Assembly: GCA_035995185.1 (NCBI GenBank)
Contig: DASYKT010000061.1
Span: 1-64,000, forward strand
From: DASYKT01 sp035995185
GTDB lineage: Bacteria; Acidobacteriota; Blastocatellia; Pyrinomonadales; Pyrinomonadaceae
DNA: 64,000 nucleotides
Direction: 5' to 3'
The notes under the pieces were generated by a model that saw nothing but the letters and a program-made list of their open reading frames with translations, had not been told where the DNA came from and searched no databases. Below are positions 50,882 through 59,986 of this stretch, one piece after another. Numbering within the stretch: position 1 is the first letter of the stretch; every line of letters begins with the position of its first letter. Made by a program: the position numbers and the translations under genes.

Positions 50882-53704
50882 ATGAAGCGCCGTGATCTGG
50901 TTGCTCGTTTGATCGAGACCGAGGAAAAAACCGCACAAAGGTCTTTACTGACCGAAAATTCGAGGCTGGCTGATATGAAGCTGGCCTATTTACTCAAAGA
51001 TACTTTTTACGATCTCTGGACCACCCAGCCGAAGAAAGTGCGAAACGCAGCTTCGGCCCTTTCTATTTTAGCCAAACAAAAAAAAGACCTTGAGATAGGC
51101 GCCCTCGCCAGATGGGTGTCCGGCATTGCCGATCTCACCAGGGGAAAAACCGAACACGCAATCCTCAATCTCGATAAGGCCGCCGATTTTTTCAGCCTCG
51201 AAAACAAAGAGCTCACCGCCGCGCAAACCCGCGTCAGCAAACTCTACGCTCTCGCCCTGCTCGGGCGATACGATGAAGCGATAAGCTGCGGAAAAGCCGT
51301 CCTGAAAATATTCGAAAAATATGATGACGATCTGGCGGCGGGAAAGATCGAACACAATCTCGGCAATATACTGATGCGGCAGGAGCGCTATGCCCGGGCG
51401 CAAAATTATCTCGCCTCAGCCCGCGCCCGCTTTCTCAAGATAAATAATCAACCGCAGGTGACGATGGCGGAAAATGCGCTGGCGATCATCTACGCGCTGC
51501 AGAACGATTTTCGCGTGGCCGAAAAGTTTTATCACCAGGCGCTGCGGCGCGCGCAGGATTTGAATATGCTGGTGACACAGGCCGAGATCGAAGCCAGCAT
51601 GGGAAACCTGGCGCTTTTTCGCGGGACGTTTCGTTCGGCGCTCGAACTGCTGGAAAGATCGCGCGAAAAATATATCTCGCTCCAAATGCCGCACCAGCAA
51701 ATTATCGCCGAGCTCGAGATAGCCGACGCATATCTGGAATTAAATCTCGTTAATGAGGCGGTGGAAATTTACCAGGGCATCGCGCCGAAATTTGCCGCCC
51801 TGAAAATGAAAGCTGAAGAAGCGCGGGCGCGGCTGCAATTCGCCCGGGCTTTGGTCCTGACCGCGGAAAACACCAGGGCGTTCGCACAACTGAAAAAAGC
51901 CGCCAAACTTTTTTCCGACGAACAAAACGAGGTCGGCGTCGGGGCGGTCAAATTGCTGGAGGCGCAGATGAGCCTGGATAATAAAGCGTGGCGCGAGGCG
52001 GCGACGGCGGCCGGAAAAGCCGGGCGGATCTTTTCTAAAAACGGCAACGTCCGACATGGGCTTAACGCGCTCTGGGTGCGTGGTGAGGCGCTGCGAAACT
52101 TGGGCCAGCCTGCTGCGGAAGAGCTTTTGAATAAGACATTTAAGGCATCTTTGCGCTACGAAAACCCGGTGATCGCACAGCTTTGCCAGATCTCGCTGGG
52201 TAAATTGAAATTGCAAAAGCGCGCGCTTCGCGATGCCGAGCAGCATTTCAAAAAAGCGCTGCGTTTGATCGAAGATCTGCGCGCTCCGCTTCCGGCCGAA
52301 GAATTTCGCATGGCGTTTCTCGCCGATAAGCTGGCGCCCTATCACGAACTCGCCAAGCTCTGCCTGGCTGATGAAAAACGCACGTTCGAAGCCTTTACCT
52401 ATATAGAAGAAGCGCGCTCGCGTTCGCTGGCCGAATCGGCGGAAGACGATCCGTCGCTAAAACCGCCGCGCTCGAATAAGCTTTCCGAAGAACTGGGCCG
52501 CTTGCGCGAAGATCTTAACTGGTTTTACAGCCGGCTAAATCGCGCCCGGCCGGATGAGATCCCGGGTTTGCAGCAGCAGGCGCGCCAGCGCGAGAAAAAG
52601 ATCGCCGAAGTAATGCGCCGGATGGCGAGCGCCGGGGGGAGAAATTTCCGGGAAAAACAGAAATTCGATATAAAAAACTTGCAACAATTACAGGGGCAGT
52701 TGGGCAATTCGCGCGCTTTGGTGGAATATTTCGGTCTGGACGGAAAAATATCGGCTTTTGTATTGACCGATAATACGCTTGAGGTTTTTCGCGATCTGTG
52801 TGACGAGAGCGAAATTCCCGCTTTTCTTGAACAGCTTCATTTTCAATTCGGCGCTTTGCGTTACGGCGTGAAAAACCTGGGCAACTTTGTTGCCGATCTG
52901 ACCAACAAAACCAATTCTTATTTGCAGAAGCTCTATGAAAAATTGCTCGCGCCCTTAGAGACGCATCTCGACGGCAGGAATTTGGTGATAGTTCCGTATC
53001 GCGAGCTACACTATATTCCTTTTCACGGCCTGCATAATGGGGGCGAATATGTGATCCAGTCGCGGACGGTGTCTTACGGCCCCAGCGCGGCCGTTTTGCA
53101 AAAGTGCCTGTTAAAGAAGCAAACGGAGACTGAAGACGTATTGCTGATGGGTTTTGCCGATGAAAAGATCCCGCTGGTCGATAAAGAGATCGATTCCCTG
53201 GCAGAAATATTCAGGCGCAACAAGCATCTTAGATGCAGGCATCTGAAGGGAAAAAGAGCGACCTTTGCGGCGTTTCGCGAAAGCGCGGGGCGCGCCGGTA
53301 TTTTGCACCTGGCGTGTCACGGGGAGTTTCGGCCGGACAATCCCATGTTCTCGTCCTTGCGGCTGGCAGACGGCTGGGTGACGGTGCGGGATGTTTGCGA
53401 GATGAGGCTAAAGAGCAGCCTCGTGACCTTGAGCGCCTGTGCCACGGGCCTCAATTCGGTTTTTGGCGGGGACGAGCTTTTGGGATTATCGCGAGGATTT
53501 TTTTCCGCCGGCGCGGCCTCGCTGTTATTGACTTTATGGACCGTGAACGACGAAGCCGCTACCGAACTGATGGGCAGTTTTTACCGTAACCTCCAGCGCG
53601 GTATGACTTTAGCCGAAGCTTTAAGAGAGGCGCAGCTGGGATTTATCAGGGAAGGTTCTCATCCCTATTTCTGGTCCCCGTTCGTTTTGACCGGCCGATG
53701 GTAA
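50882..53704 (+). CDS. TPR-CHAT caspase-like protease
   Basis: This 940-residue cytoplasmic protein is helical from 1 to about 480 and made of about ten TPR-like units. A basic coiled region follows (about 510-590, with many Arg/Lys/Gln), and then a C-terminal CHAT domain (about 610-940). The catalytic dyad is visible as His813 in HLACHGEF and Cys853 in LSACATG, followed by GGDELLGLSRGFFSAGA and 'YFWSPFVLTGRW'. CHAT proteases are caspase relatives. In type III-E CRISPR systems a TPR-CHAT protein cleaves a sigma-associated inhibitor. No CRISPR genes are present here. The TPR scaffold probably senses a partner, perhaps the adjoining anti-sigma factor, which is inference. Confidence 0.93.
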   Translation: MKRRDLVARLIETEEKTAQRSLLTENSRLADMKLAYLLKDTFYDLWTTQPKKVRNAASALSILAKQKKDLEIGALARWVSGIADLTRGKTEHAILNLDKAADFFSLENKELTAAQTRVSKLYALALLGRYDEAISCGKAVLKIFEKYDDDLAAGKIEHNLGNILMRQERYARAQNYLASARARFLKINNQPQVTMAENALAIIYALQNDFRVAEKFYHQALRRAQDLNMLVTQAEIEASMGNLALFRGTFRSALELLERSREKYISLQMPHQQIIAELEIADAYLELNLVNEAVEIYQGIAPKFAALKMKAEEARARLQFARALVLTAENTRAFAQLKKAAKLFSDEQNEVGVGAVKLLEAQMSLDNKAWREAATAAGKAGRIFSKNGNVRHGLNALWVRGEALRNLGQPAAEELLNKTFKASLRYENPVIAQLCQISLGKLKLQKRALRDAEQHFKKALRLIEDLRAPLPAEEFRMAFLADKLAPYHELAKLCLADEKRTFEAFTYIEEARSRSLAESAEDDPSLKPPRSNKLSEELGRLREDLNWFYSRLNRARPDEIPGLQQQARQREKKIAEVMRRMASAGGRNFREKQKFDIKNLQQLQGQLGNSRALVEYFGLDGKISAFVLTDNTLEVFRDLCDESEIPAFLEQLHFQFGALRYGVKNLGNFVADLTNKTNSYLQKLYEKLLAPLETHLDGRNLVIVPYRELHYIPFHGLHNGGEYVIQSRTVSYGPSAAVLQKCLLKKQTETEDVLLMGFADEKIPLVDKEIDSLAEIFRRNKHLRCRHLKGKRATFAAFRESAGRAGILHLACHGEFRPDNPMFSSLRLADGWVTVRDVCEMRLKSSLVTLSACATGLNSVFGGDELLGLSRGFFSAGAASLLLTLWTVNDEAATELMGSFYRNLQRGMTLAEALREAQLGFIREGSHPYFWSPFVLTGRW

Positions 53705-53792
53705 AAAATTTCAGCAGCAGGTGTATTTTTTGTTCGATCCGGCACACTGTTTAAGTGATAAGGGACACAAAGGGCCGGGCGCGTTTAGACAA

Positions 53793-55262
53793 ATGAAAAG
53801 AAGTATAGGAAAAAGTTGGTTGCGAATAGTTTGGGTAATGTCGGCTATATTATTATTTTCCGCCGGTTTAACTCAAATTACCACGGTCCGTGCAACGGCG
53901 CATGCAAGGGGCAATGACGATCCGTACGTGCCGGAGCAAATAGTTATTAAACTCCAGCCGGGCGCGGACCTTTCCGCGGTTGCTACGCAATATCACCTCG
54001 ATTCCGCTCCGTTAAGCCAGATCGGAAACCCGCCGGTTTATTTAATGCATATAAACGACGGGCAGCTTCCGCCGGCTAAAGCTGCGGCGATGGCCGCGGA
54101 CCTGCGCGTTTTTTATGTAGAGGTCAATAGCTTTTACGGCTCGCCCGAGGCCAGCGGAACTTCGTGGAGCGTCGGCACATCGTGGAGCGTGGGAACTTCG
54201 TGGAGCGTCGGCGGCAGCGTCAAAGGTTACAGTTCGCAGTGGTTTGAAAAAACCATCCATCTATCCGAAGCGCATGAGGTCATCGTTCCGAATACCACGG
54301 ATAAAGTACGCGGCAAAGGCATTACGATCGCCGTCTTCGATACCGGCATCGAACTTAATCACCCTGCTTTCGCCGGAAGATTGCTGCCGGGTTACGATTT
54401 TGTGCAGGGCGACAACGATCCGAGTGAAGTTTTAGGCGGCAGCGCTTCGGGCCACGGCACGCATGTGGCGGGGATCATCGCCAGGATCGCGCCGGAAGCA
54501 AAGATCATCCCGATCAGGGTGCTGGATAAAGACGGCGTGGGCGAAGGCTGGCGCATTACCGAGGCATTAAAATTTGCCGCGAACTATGACGATGATAACG
54601 ACCCGAGCACTCCGAACGGCGTCGATGTAGTAAATATGAGCTTTGGCACCCTCGCCCCGGCAGGCGCCGATCCGATAGACGGGCCGCACGCGATGCGGGA
54701 AATTCTCGAAGCCGCGTGTGGTAACGAAGCTTCTTCCGACTTTCCCGATATCAACGGTGCGCAGATGTTATGCATCGCGGCGGCGGGAAATCACGCTCCG
54801 CTGACCACCGCGACAACGAGATTGTTTCCGGCTGCTACCCGCAGCGTCGATGGCCTGATCGGCGTGGCGGCGACAGATCGCGCGGACCAGATAGCGCCGT
54901 TTTCAAATATCGACCTGGCGGCGACCAACAGCGGCGGCCAGAGCGAAAATAATTGGATCTGGGTGGCCGCGCCCGGCGACCGGATAATCAGCGCGATACC
55001 GAACGGGCGTTATGCTGCGTGGAGCGGGACATCGATGGCGGCCCCGGTGGTCGCCGGCGTGGCGGCGCTGGTAAAGCAGAGATATAAACAGCAAGATCCG
55101 ACCGTTCACGATCTGGCGGAACATATCGAGAAAACCGGGGTGGTATCCATCCTCCCGTCAAACCAGCCGGTGAATGTGCGGACCGACGCTTTTCTGGCGG
55201 TGACGCGCGCGCTCGTGATAGAAGACCGGTCCAAAAATAAAATTATTCAGCGTAAGAAATAA
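53793..55262 (+). CDS. Secreted subtilisin-like serine protease (S8)
   Basis: ATG 53793 gives 489 residues. The in-frame GTG at 53721 is rejected because the signal segment begins right after this ATG. An N-terminal hydrophobic signal (about 10-30) precedes a propeptide-like domain (EQIVIKLQPGADL...). A run of three GTSWSV hexapeptides (about 122-139) precedes the catalytic domain. The triad is Asp183 (AVFDTGIEL), His224 (GHGTHVAG) and Ser414 (SGTSMAAPV). It is the last gene of the sigma/anti-sigma/CHAT group and is closed by a terminator. It probably matures by self-cleavage outside the cytoplasm. Confidence 0.93.
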   Translation: MKRSIGKSWLRIVWVMSAILLFSAGLTQITTVRATAHARGNDDPYVPEQIVIKLQPGADLSAVATQYHLDSAPLSQIGNPPVYLMHINDGQLPPAKAAAMAADLRVFYVEVNSFYGSPEASGTSWSVGTSWSVGTSWSVGGSVKGYSSQWFEKTIHLSEAHEVIVPNTTDKVRGKGITIAVFDTGIELNHPAFAGRLLPGYDFVQGDNDPSEVLGGSASGHGTHVAGIIARIAPEAKIIPIRVLDKDGVGEGWRITEALKFAANYDDDNDPSTPNGVDVVNMSFGTLAPAGADPIDGPHAMREILEAACGNEASSDFPDINGAQMLCIAAAGNHAPLTTATTRLFPAATRSVDGLIGVAATDRADQIAPFSNIDLAATNSGGQSENNWIWVAAPGDRIISAIPNGRYAAWSGTSMAAPVVAGVAALVKQRYKQQDPTVHDLAEHIEKTGVVSILPSNQPVNVRTDAFLAVTRALVIEDRSKNKIIQRKK

Positions 55263-55313
55263 ACCGGCTCAAGGTTGAGGGGCAGAGGTGATCAGCTGTT
55301 CTTCATCGAAACA

Positions 55314-55353
55314 AAGCCCCGCGCTTCAACCTCCTCGAAGCCCGGGGCTTTTG
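55314..55353 (+). terminator. Rho-independent terminator after the subtilase gene
   Basis: AAGCCCCGCGCTTC pairs with GAAGCCCGGGGCTT (one bulge) around an 8-nt loop and is followed by TTGCT. It closes the sigma-CHAT-subtilase group. Confidence 0.8.
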
Positions 55354-55380
55354 CTATGCCAGTGCTATTAGCAGATCTTT

Positions 55381-55476
55381 ATTAGCCACTAATTACACGA
55401 ATAACACGAATGAAAATTCTTTATTCGTGCTATTGGTGACATTAGTGGCCGCCTCCGTGACTTTACAGGCAAAGTC
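55381..55476. repeat. Dispersed palindromic repeat, family A, copy 5
   Basis: GCCACTAATTACACGAATAA is mirrored by the arm ending at 55449, with the family flank in reverse orientation ending at 55476. It abuts the stop codon of the minus-strand cupin-like gene. Confidence 0.85.
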
Positions 55477-56745
55477 TTATGCCAGTGAACGCAGCAGCAC
55501 CGAACGGCGCAGTTTCTCATATCTTTCGGGAAGTGAATTAAGCAGATCCGCGCCGGTGTCTGTCGGATAAGTGTCCTTGATCGCCTGGCGGGTCTCATCT
55601 TCCGACCTTCCATTTAGCACGCATTCCAATACAAAGAGATCGTGATCGCCAAAATCTTCTATTCCGAGCGCGTTCGGTAAATTCAGCCCGACCACTTTTG
55701 TTTCCGCCAGGTCCAAACTCCAATCCAGGATCTTGTCTATCGGATCTGACTCAGGAAAGCGATGTTTGATCAGCGACAGAACATTTTCGCGGTCGGTCAC
55801 ATTCAAAAGCAGCGCCAAAAAGAACCTGTGTTCCGGGTGAGAAATATAAGAACGGCGGCTGACGATCTCTTCCAGGCGGTTTTGCTCGGCAAAAATATCG
55901 GGCAGGGAACCGGCCGTCGCGCCGTGGCGTTTTATCACCTGTTCCAGAAATTTGTCGAAAGTGTTCTGCGAAGTTTCGATCCCGAACATCTGGTCGAGCT
56001 GGTTACCGCCCAGCATGTGCTTTATATTCGACAACACAAAATAAGATGTCTGAAAATCGGCCCCGGCCAGCAGGCTTGAGATCATCTCGTTGGTTTGCGG
56101 GTGTTTCGTTCGCACCAGCATCGAAATGGTTTGGATCTTTTTAAGAGTATTAGGTTCTTCAAAATACGGATCGATCGCCAGGGTCGGCTTGCGATATGAG
56201 AACTGCGGTAAATGAAGGGGGCTGCTGTGCGTACGGATCACCACCGTGGCCGACGGGTGGTCTAAATGAAACAGCGCGTGTATGAACTGCCGCCCGGCCA
56301 GTATCGGCCGGATATCGCCTACCTGCAGCAGTTCGACCTCAGCCAGGTCCAGCCCGCCAAGTTCGGTAAAAGAGTTGATCTTTTCCTGCACGTCAAATTC
56401 GTAATGGCTGTGAATGCTAGATCCGAGCAGCACCTGAAACGCGCCGCAAAATCCATGCTGGTGAATTTCCGTGGTGCCTTCCAGCCAAAAATAGATATCG
56501 ATATGAAACCGCGGCGAATTATAAAGCGTGATCGGCGGGTCGCCGAATTTTGCCGGCAGGTCGCGCTGCTGCGGCAGGGTCGTTTCGCCCAGCGCCCAAT
56601 TGACGATTTCCCAGGCCGACACCTTTGCCGGCAGATCAGTGTCCCGCAGGGCCTCTTCACAAATTGCCGCAAAAGCGTCTTCGTTATAGTGCCTGTCGCG
56701 CCAGAGAGTTTCTACTTCTTTTCCGAGTTGTTGAAATACTTGCAT
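55477..56745 (-). CDS. Protein of unknown function with cupin-like N-terminal half
   Basis: I do not recognise a named family for this 422-residue protein. Residues about 75-185 look like a cupin: 'FHIDIYFWLEGTTEIHQHGF' with an HxH metal pair, then GSSIHSHYEFD. Further on come 'GRQFIHALFHLDHPSATVVI', with candidate third ligands, and RTHSSPLHLP. The rest (about 200-422) is helical, ending in a Leu/Arg-rich tail. No signal peptide is present. The HxH arrangement would suit a metal-dependent dioxygenase-like role, but this is inference. Confidence 0.7.
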   Translation of the reverse strand: MQVFQQLGKEVETLWRDRHYNEDAFAAICEEALRDTDLPAKVSAWEIVNWALGETTLPQQRDLPAKFGDPPITLYNSPRFHIDIYFWLEGTTEIHQHGFCGAFQVLLGSSIHSHYEFDVQEKINSFTELGGLDLAEVELLQVGDIRPILAGRQFIHALFHLDHPSATVVIRTHSSPLHLPQFSYRKPTLAIDPYFEEPNTLKKIQTISMLVRTKHPQTNEMISSLLAGADFQTSYFVLSNIKHMLGGNQLDQMFGIETSQNTFDKFLEQVIKRHGATAGSLPDIFAEQNRLEEIVSRRSYISHPEHRFFLALLLNVTDRENVLSLIKHRFPESDPIDKILDWSLDLAETKVVGLNLPNALGIEDFGDHDLFVLECVLNGRSEDETRQAIKDTYPTDTGADLLNSLPERYEKLRRSVLLRSLA

Positions 56746-56751
56746 GAAAAC

Positions 56752-57069
56752 TTAACTGAAGGTAGGAGGAGACGGCGGTGTCGGACTGTAAGTTTCGTCC
56801 GGCACTTTGTTTAGATACTTAATGATCTGCCAGATAACGACAACGTTGATGATCCAGGTGACGATACCGACCGGCCAGGACAGCTTGTCGACCATATCTA
56901 TTCCGCCGACGAGCAATAGAACAACCCCCAAGGCCAGCCCAACCCCTATTTGAAATACTATGGAGCCGACGAATGTGCCCAGCGCCCACAATACGCCGCT
57001 GCGGCCGCTTTCCTTCGCCGCTTTATACACCTGATAAAGCAGCACGAGGACTATGATTATGCCTAACAT
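56752..57069 (-). CDS. Small membrane protein of unknown function
   Basis: The 105-residue protein has three to four membrane helices (about 1-16, 27-53 and 65-90) and a proline-rich C-terminal tail (TPPSPPTFS). No family is recognised. It ends 6 nt before the start of the cupin-like gene, so the two are probably co-transcribed. Confidence 0.65.
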   Translation of the reverse strand: MLGIIIVLVLLYQVYKAAKESGRSGVLWALGTFVGSIVFQIGVGLALGVVLLLVGGIDMVDKLSWPVGIVTWIINVVVIWQIIKYLNKVPDETYSPTPPSPPTFS

Positions 57070-57243
57070 ATTTTACCGATCTTCCTTTTGGAAAGTATTG
57101 AAACAGAGTTAGAAGAGAAAAGCAATCTTAACTAAATTCAGGCGGCGCCGGCGGCCTTCCGAGTTCATGCACATTCAATATTTTCCCGGTCCTTTCAAAA
57201 AATGAACGTTTGCAAATAATATTTTTAACAAGCCGCTGAATTT

Positions 57244-58179
57244 CTAAGCTTTGGGGTGCGCCTTGTCATATACCTCGATCAATTTTTCCATCGAGACCTG
57301 GGTATATATCTGGGTGGTGGAAAGCCGCGCGTGGCCGAGGAGTTCCTGGATGTCGCGCAGGTCGGCGCCGGAATCGAGCAGGTGCGTGGCAAACGAGTGG
57401 CGCAGGCTGTGCGGGCTGATGTCGTGGATGTCGGCGCATTGCCGGATGTATTTATCGACCATTCGCCCGACGGAGCGCGTGGTGATGCGCGTGCCCTGGT
57501 AGTTGAGAAAAACGGCCTGATCGTCGCGGCCATCAACGGCGGCGGGCGGCGCGTTATTTAAAAAATTGGGGCGAATGTTCAAATAATTTCTTAACGCCGT
57601 CAGAGCGTGATCGCCAAAGGGCACGATGCGCTGCTTGCGGCGTTTGCCGGTCACGCGCACGCTCTTGTTTTCGTAGTCGATGTCGCGCAAGTTTAGCTTC
57701 GTCAGCTCGGAAACACGCACGCCGGTGGCATAGAGAAATTCCAGGATGGCGCGGTCGCGCTTGCCCATGTCGCTATCCGCGTCGGGCGATTCGATAAAAC
57801 GCACGGCGTCTTCCATCGAGAGATGATTCGGCAATTTTCGTTCTATTTTTGGCGTGGAAACCAGCTTGGCCGGGTTCATTTCCAGCTTGCCTTCGCGGAC
57901 GAGAAACTGGAAAAATGTGCGGGCGCTGGCCAGCTTGCGGGCAATGGAAGTTTTCTTTTTGTTGGCGCCGTGAAGCTCCGACATCCATTCGCGGATGGTG
58001 ATGTGGTCGACATCTTTCAGATCGAGCGCGCGGCGCTCCAGCGTTTTTTCGTCGATGACGGGCGCGAGAAAATCATGGAACTGCCCCAAGTCGCTGGCGT
58101 AGTTTCGCAGCGTGTGTTCGCTCAAATTACGCTCATAGCGCATATGTTCGAGAAATTCCTGTAGATGTTCTTCAAACAT
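57244..58179 (-). CDS. xerC: Tyrosine recombinase XerC/XerD
   Basis: The 311-residue protein has an N-terminal SAM-like DNA-binding domain (about 1-110, 'RYERNLSEHTLRNYASDL') and the catalytic domain. The active-site set is visible: Arg in ATGVRVSEL, Lys in TGKRRKQRIVP, His-x-x-Arg in SPHSLRHSFATHLL, His in LLGHARLST and Tyr in QIYTQVS. Length and lack of inserts fit the housekeeping Xer enzymes that resolve chromosome dimers, rather than a phage integrase. XerC and XerD cannot be told apart here. It starts 3 nt after the upstream exported-protein gene. Confidence 0.9.
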   Translation of the reverse strand: MFEEHLQEFLEHMRYERNLSEHTLRNYASDLGQFHDFLAPVIDEKTLERRALDLKDVDHITIREWMSELHGANKKKTSIARKLASARTFFQFLVREGKLEMNPAKLVSTPKIERKLPNHLSMEDAVRFIESPDADSDMGKRDRAILEFLYATGVRVSELTKLNLRDIDYENKSVRVTGKRRKQRIVPFGDHALTALRNYLNIRPNFLNNAPPAAVDGRDDQAVFLNYQGTRITTRSVGRMVDKYIRQCADIHDISPHSLRHSFATHLLDSGADLRDIQELLGHARLSTTQIYTQVSMEKLIEVYDKAHPKA

Positions 58180-58182
58180 AAA

Positions 58183-58833
58183 TCAAACAAAATATCTAAG
58201 TTTCCTGCCGTCAGGATCGGTTATAATCACGCGGTTGAACCGCATTTTTTTGGTCATCTTAATATGTAAAATACCAAAAACACCTTGCCCTTTGATCAAT
58301 TCTACTTTAATTTCTCCGTTTTTCATTTCTATATTGCCAATCCTATCGTCATTTAACGAAGTTATGAGTCCGGCTAATACCTTTGCATGCAGCAATGCAT
58401 CCTTATTTGATCTTATCCGATGATCTTTAAAAATCATTTCAAAAGATTTTGACGGGTGTATCATCCAGTAGCTCGCCCACATAAAACCTTCTATGCGGCC
58501 GTTTTTATCAGCAATTAATATCAAATCATAGTCTTTCGGCGGAAGGTCTATTAGTACCTTCATTTTGGCGATACTAAAGATCTTTTCGGGAAAACTTATT
58601 TCCAGTTCTGAACGAAGCTCATGGGATATCGGGCGAAAGGCGCCTGTGAAATCCGCGGAAAAACCATACTTAGCGGAGTTTCTCAATTCATCGCTTGAAC
58701 TGAAAAAAGAGATCGCTGCTTTTTCCATTTCACTTTCTCTTGCTTGAGCGGCAGCAGGGCCTGCAACAATCAGCAGCATGGTGCCAAAAAACAAGGCAAA
58801 AAACATACTGAGGATTTTTTGATGCTTGATCAT
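58183..58833 (-). CDS. Exported protein of unknown function
   Basis: The 216-residue product has a signal peptide (about 1-30, ending AAAQA). The mature domain is mixed alpha/beta with a basic C-terminal 'HIKMTKKMRFNRVIITDPDG'. No family is recognised. Codon use is more A/T-rich than its neighbours. It is followed 3 nt later by the Xer recombinase gene, so the two are likely one transcript, though a functional link is not obvious. Confidence 0.65.
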   Translation of the reverse strand: MIKHQKILSMFFALFFGTMLLIVAGPAAAQARESEMEKAAISFFSSSDELRNSAKYGFSADFTGAFRPISHELRSELEISFPEKIFSIAKMKVLIDLPPKDYDLILIADKNGRIEGFMWASYWMIHPSKSFEMIFKDHRIRSNKDALLHAKVLAGLITSLNDDRIGNIEMKNGEIKVELIKGQGVFGILHIKMTKKMRFNRVIITDPDGRKLRYFV

Positions 58834-58902
58834 AGAGGGAGCCTTTCTGATCGGAGACTTGTCTAACCAGGAAATTAGACAACTTAAACAGAAAAAAGTT
58901 CC

Positions 58903-59979
58903 CTATCTTTTCCTGGGGAGGTAATAACCTTTCCGGGTACGCACTGTCAGGCTCGGCTTATTTTTCACCTTTAATAATATGGAATGAAAATCGTTGCTGA
59001 GCGTTTTGTCTTCGGGATAATAGCTCAGAATATACTGCTGCGAAAGCTCGGCTGAAATGCGGATAAAAGCCGCCTCGAGTTCTTTTTCATCCAAAGGGGA
59101 ATAGACCGCGCCGCCCGTTTGTTTGGTCAGCTCCTGCATGCGGTGTTCGGCAATCAGATTCATTATGTTGGCATTGCCGCCGCGATTGCCTGTCTTTGCG
59201 TAATTTTCAAAATCGGTGGTCTTTACCACATAGACCTGGCAATTTTTCAGCTGCACGCTTTGCACTACTTTTTCCAGCGTGGTTTCGACATCGCTGATAG
59301 TATCTTCGCCGTCGGACACGATCACGATCACGCGGCGCCCATCATGTTCGCTGAGATATTTGCTGGCTTCCAATATTCCGTCCAGCAGCGCGGTCGCGCC
59401 TGAAGGCGGCGGCAAAAGGTCGATCGCATTGACCAGGCTTCCCACGTTGGGGGTCATCGCCTGTTCCAGATTATTGATCGTCGAAATGCTGTAGAGCGCG
59501 GCCTGGTCTTTTCCGGGGCGCAAAACACGGCGCAGAAACCGCGTCGCCGCTTTTAGTTCAAAATCGCGGGCGGATGACAGGCTCGAACTGTTGTCGAATA
59601 ACAGCGCCATTCGTACCGGGGCATCGGACTGCGAAAGATCGCTGATCTCGGCAGTTTTGTTGTCGACCAGAAGTTCGAAATCTTTTATCTGCAGCGTGGT
59701 TATCGCCCGGCCGACCTCGTCCGTCACGGACGCCGGTATCGGAATAAGTATCGAATCGATCTTGATGATATCGTCGTCATCAGGCGTCGGTGAAGGGGAC
59801 GGTGCAGGCGTCGCAGCAGCTGTCGGAGTGGGAACAGGCCGCGCCGCCGTTTTTGATTTGTCTTTGACGCTTCGCGGACGCGTGTCGGCCGGCTCTTCCG
59901 GCGTCTTTACCCGGCCTGACTGCGCGGGGCTAAGCAAGCACAGATTAAGAGTGATAAATGTTGCCAGGATAAACCGCAC
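58903..59979 (-). CDS. Secreted VWFA-domain protein (acidobacterial VWFA-related type)
   Basis: The 358-residue product has a signal peptide (about 1-20, LLSPAQ) and a Pro/Thr/Ala-rich linker (about 45-68). A short strand domain 'VTDEVGRAITTLQIKDFELL' is typical of the acidobacterial VWFA-related family. The A-domain has MALLFDNSSSL (MIDAS-like DxSxS altered to DNSSS), SGATALLDGIL and VIVSDGEDT. The C-terminal 'YYPEDKTLSNDFHSI' and KGYYLPRKR are also family features. It probably mediates protein-protein contacts in the periplasm. Confidence 0.88.
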   Translation of the reverse strand: MRFILATFITLNLCLLSPAQSGRVKTPEEPADTRPRSVKDKSKTAARPVPTPTAAATPAPSPSPTPDDDDIIKIDSILIPIPASVTDEVGRAITTLQIKDFELLVDNKTAEISDLSQSDAPVRMALLFDNSSSLSSARDFELKAATRFLRRVLRPGKDQAALYSISTINNLEQAMTPNVGSLVNAIDLLPPPSGATALLDGILEASKYLSEHDGRRVIVIVSDGEDTISDVETTLEKVVQSVQLKNCQVYVVKTTDFENYAKTGNRGGNANIMNLIAEHRMQELTKQTGGAVYSPLDEKELEAAFIRISAELSQQYILSYYPEDKTLSNDFHSILLKVKNKPSLTVRTRKGYYLPRKR

Positions 59980-59986
59980 TAAATTC

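Noticed and set aside
49578..55262. Type III-E CRISPR (Craspase) locus
   Set aside because: There is no gRAMP/Cas7-11, no Csx30 or Csx31 and no array in the window; only the sigma and TPR-CHAT parts are reminiscent.
57244..58179. Phage or island integrase
   Set aside because: The length and motif spacing fit a housekeeping Xer recombinase, and no phage genes, attachment repeats or tRNA are adjacent.
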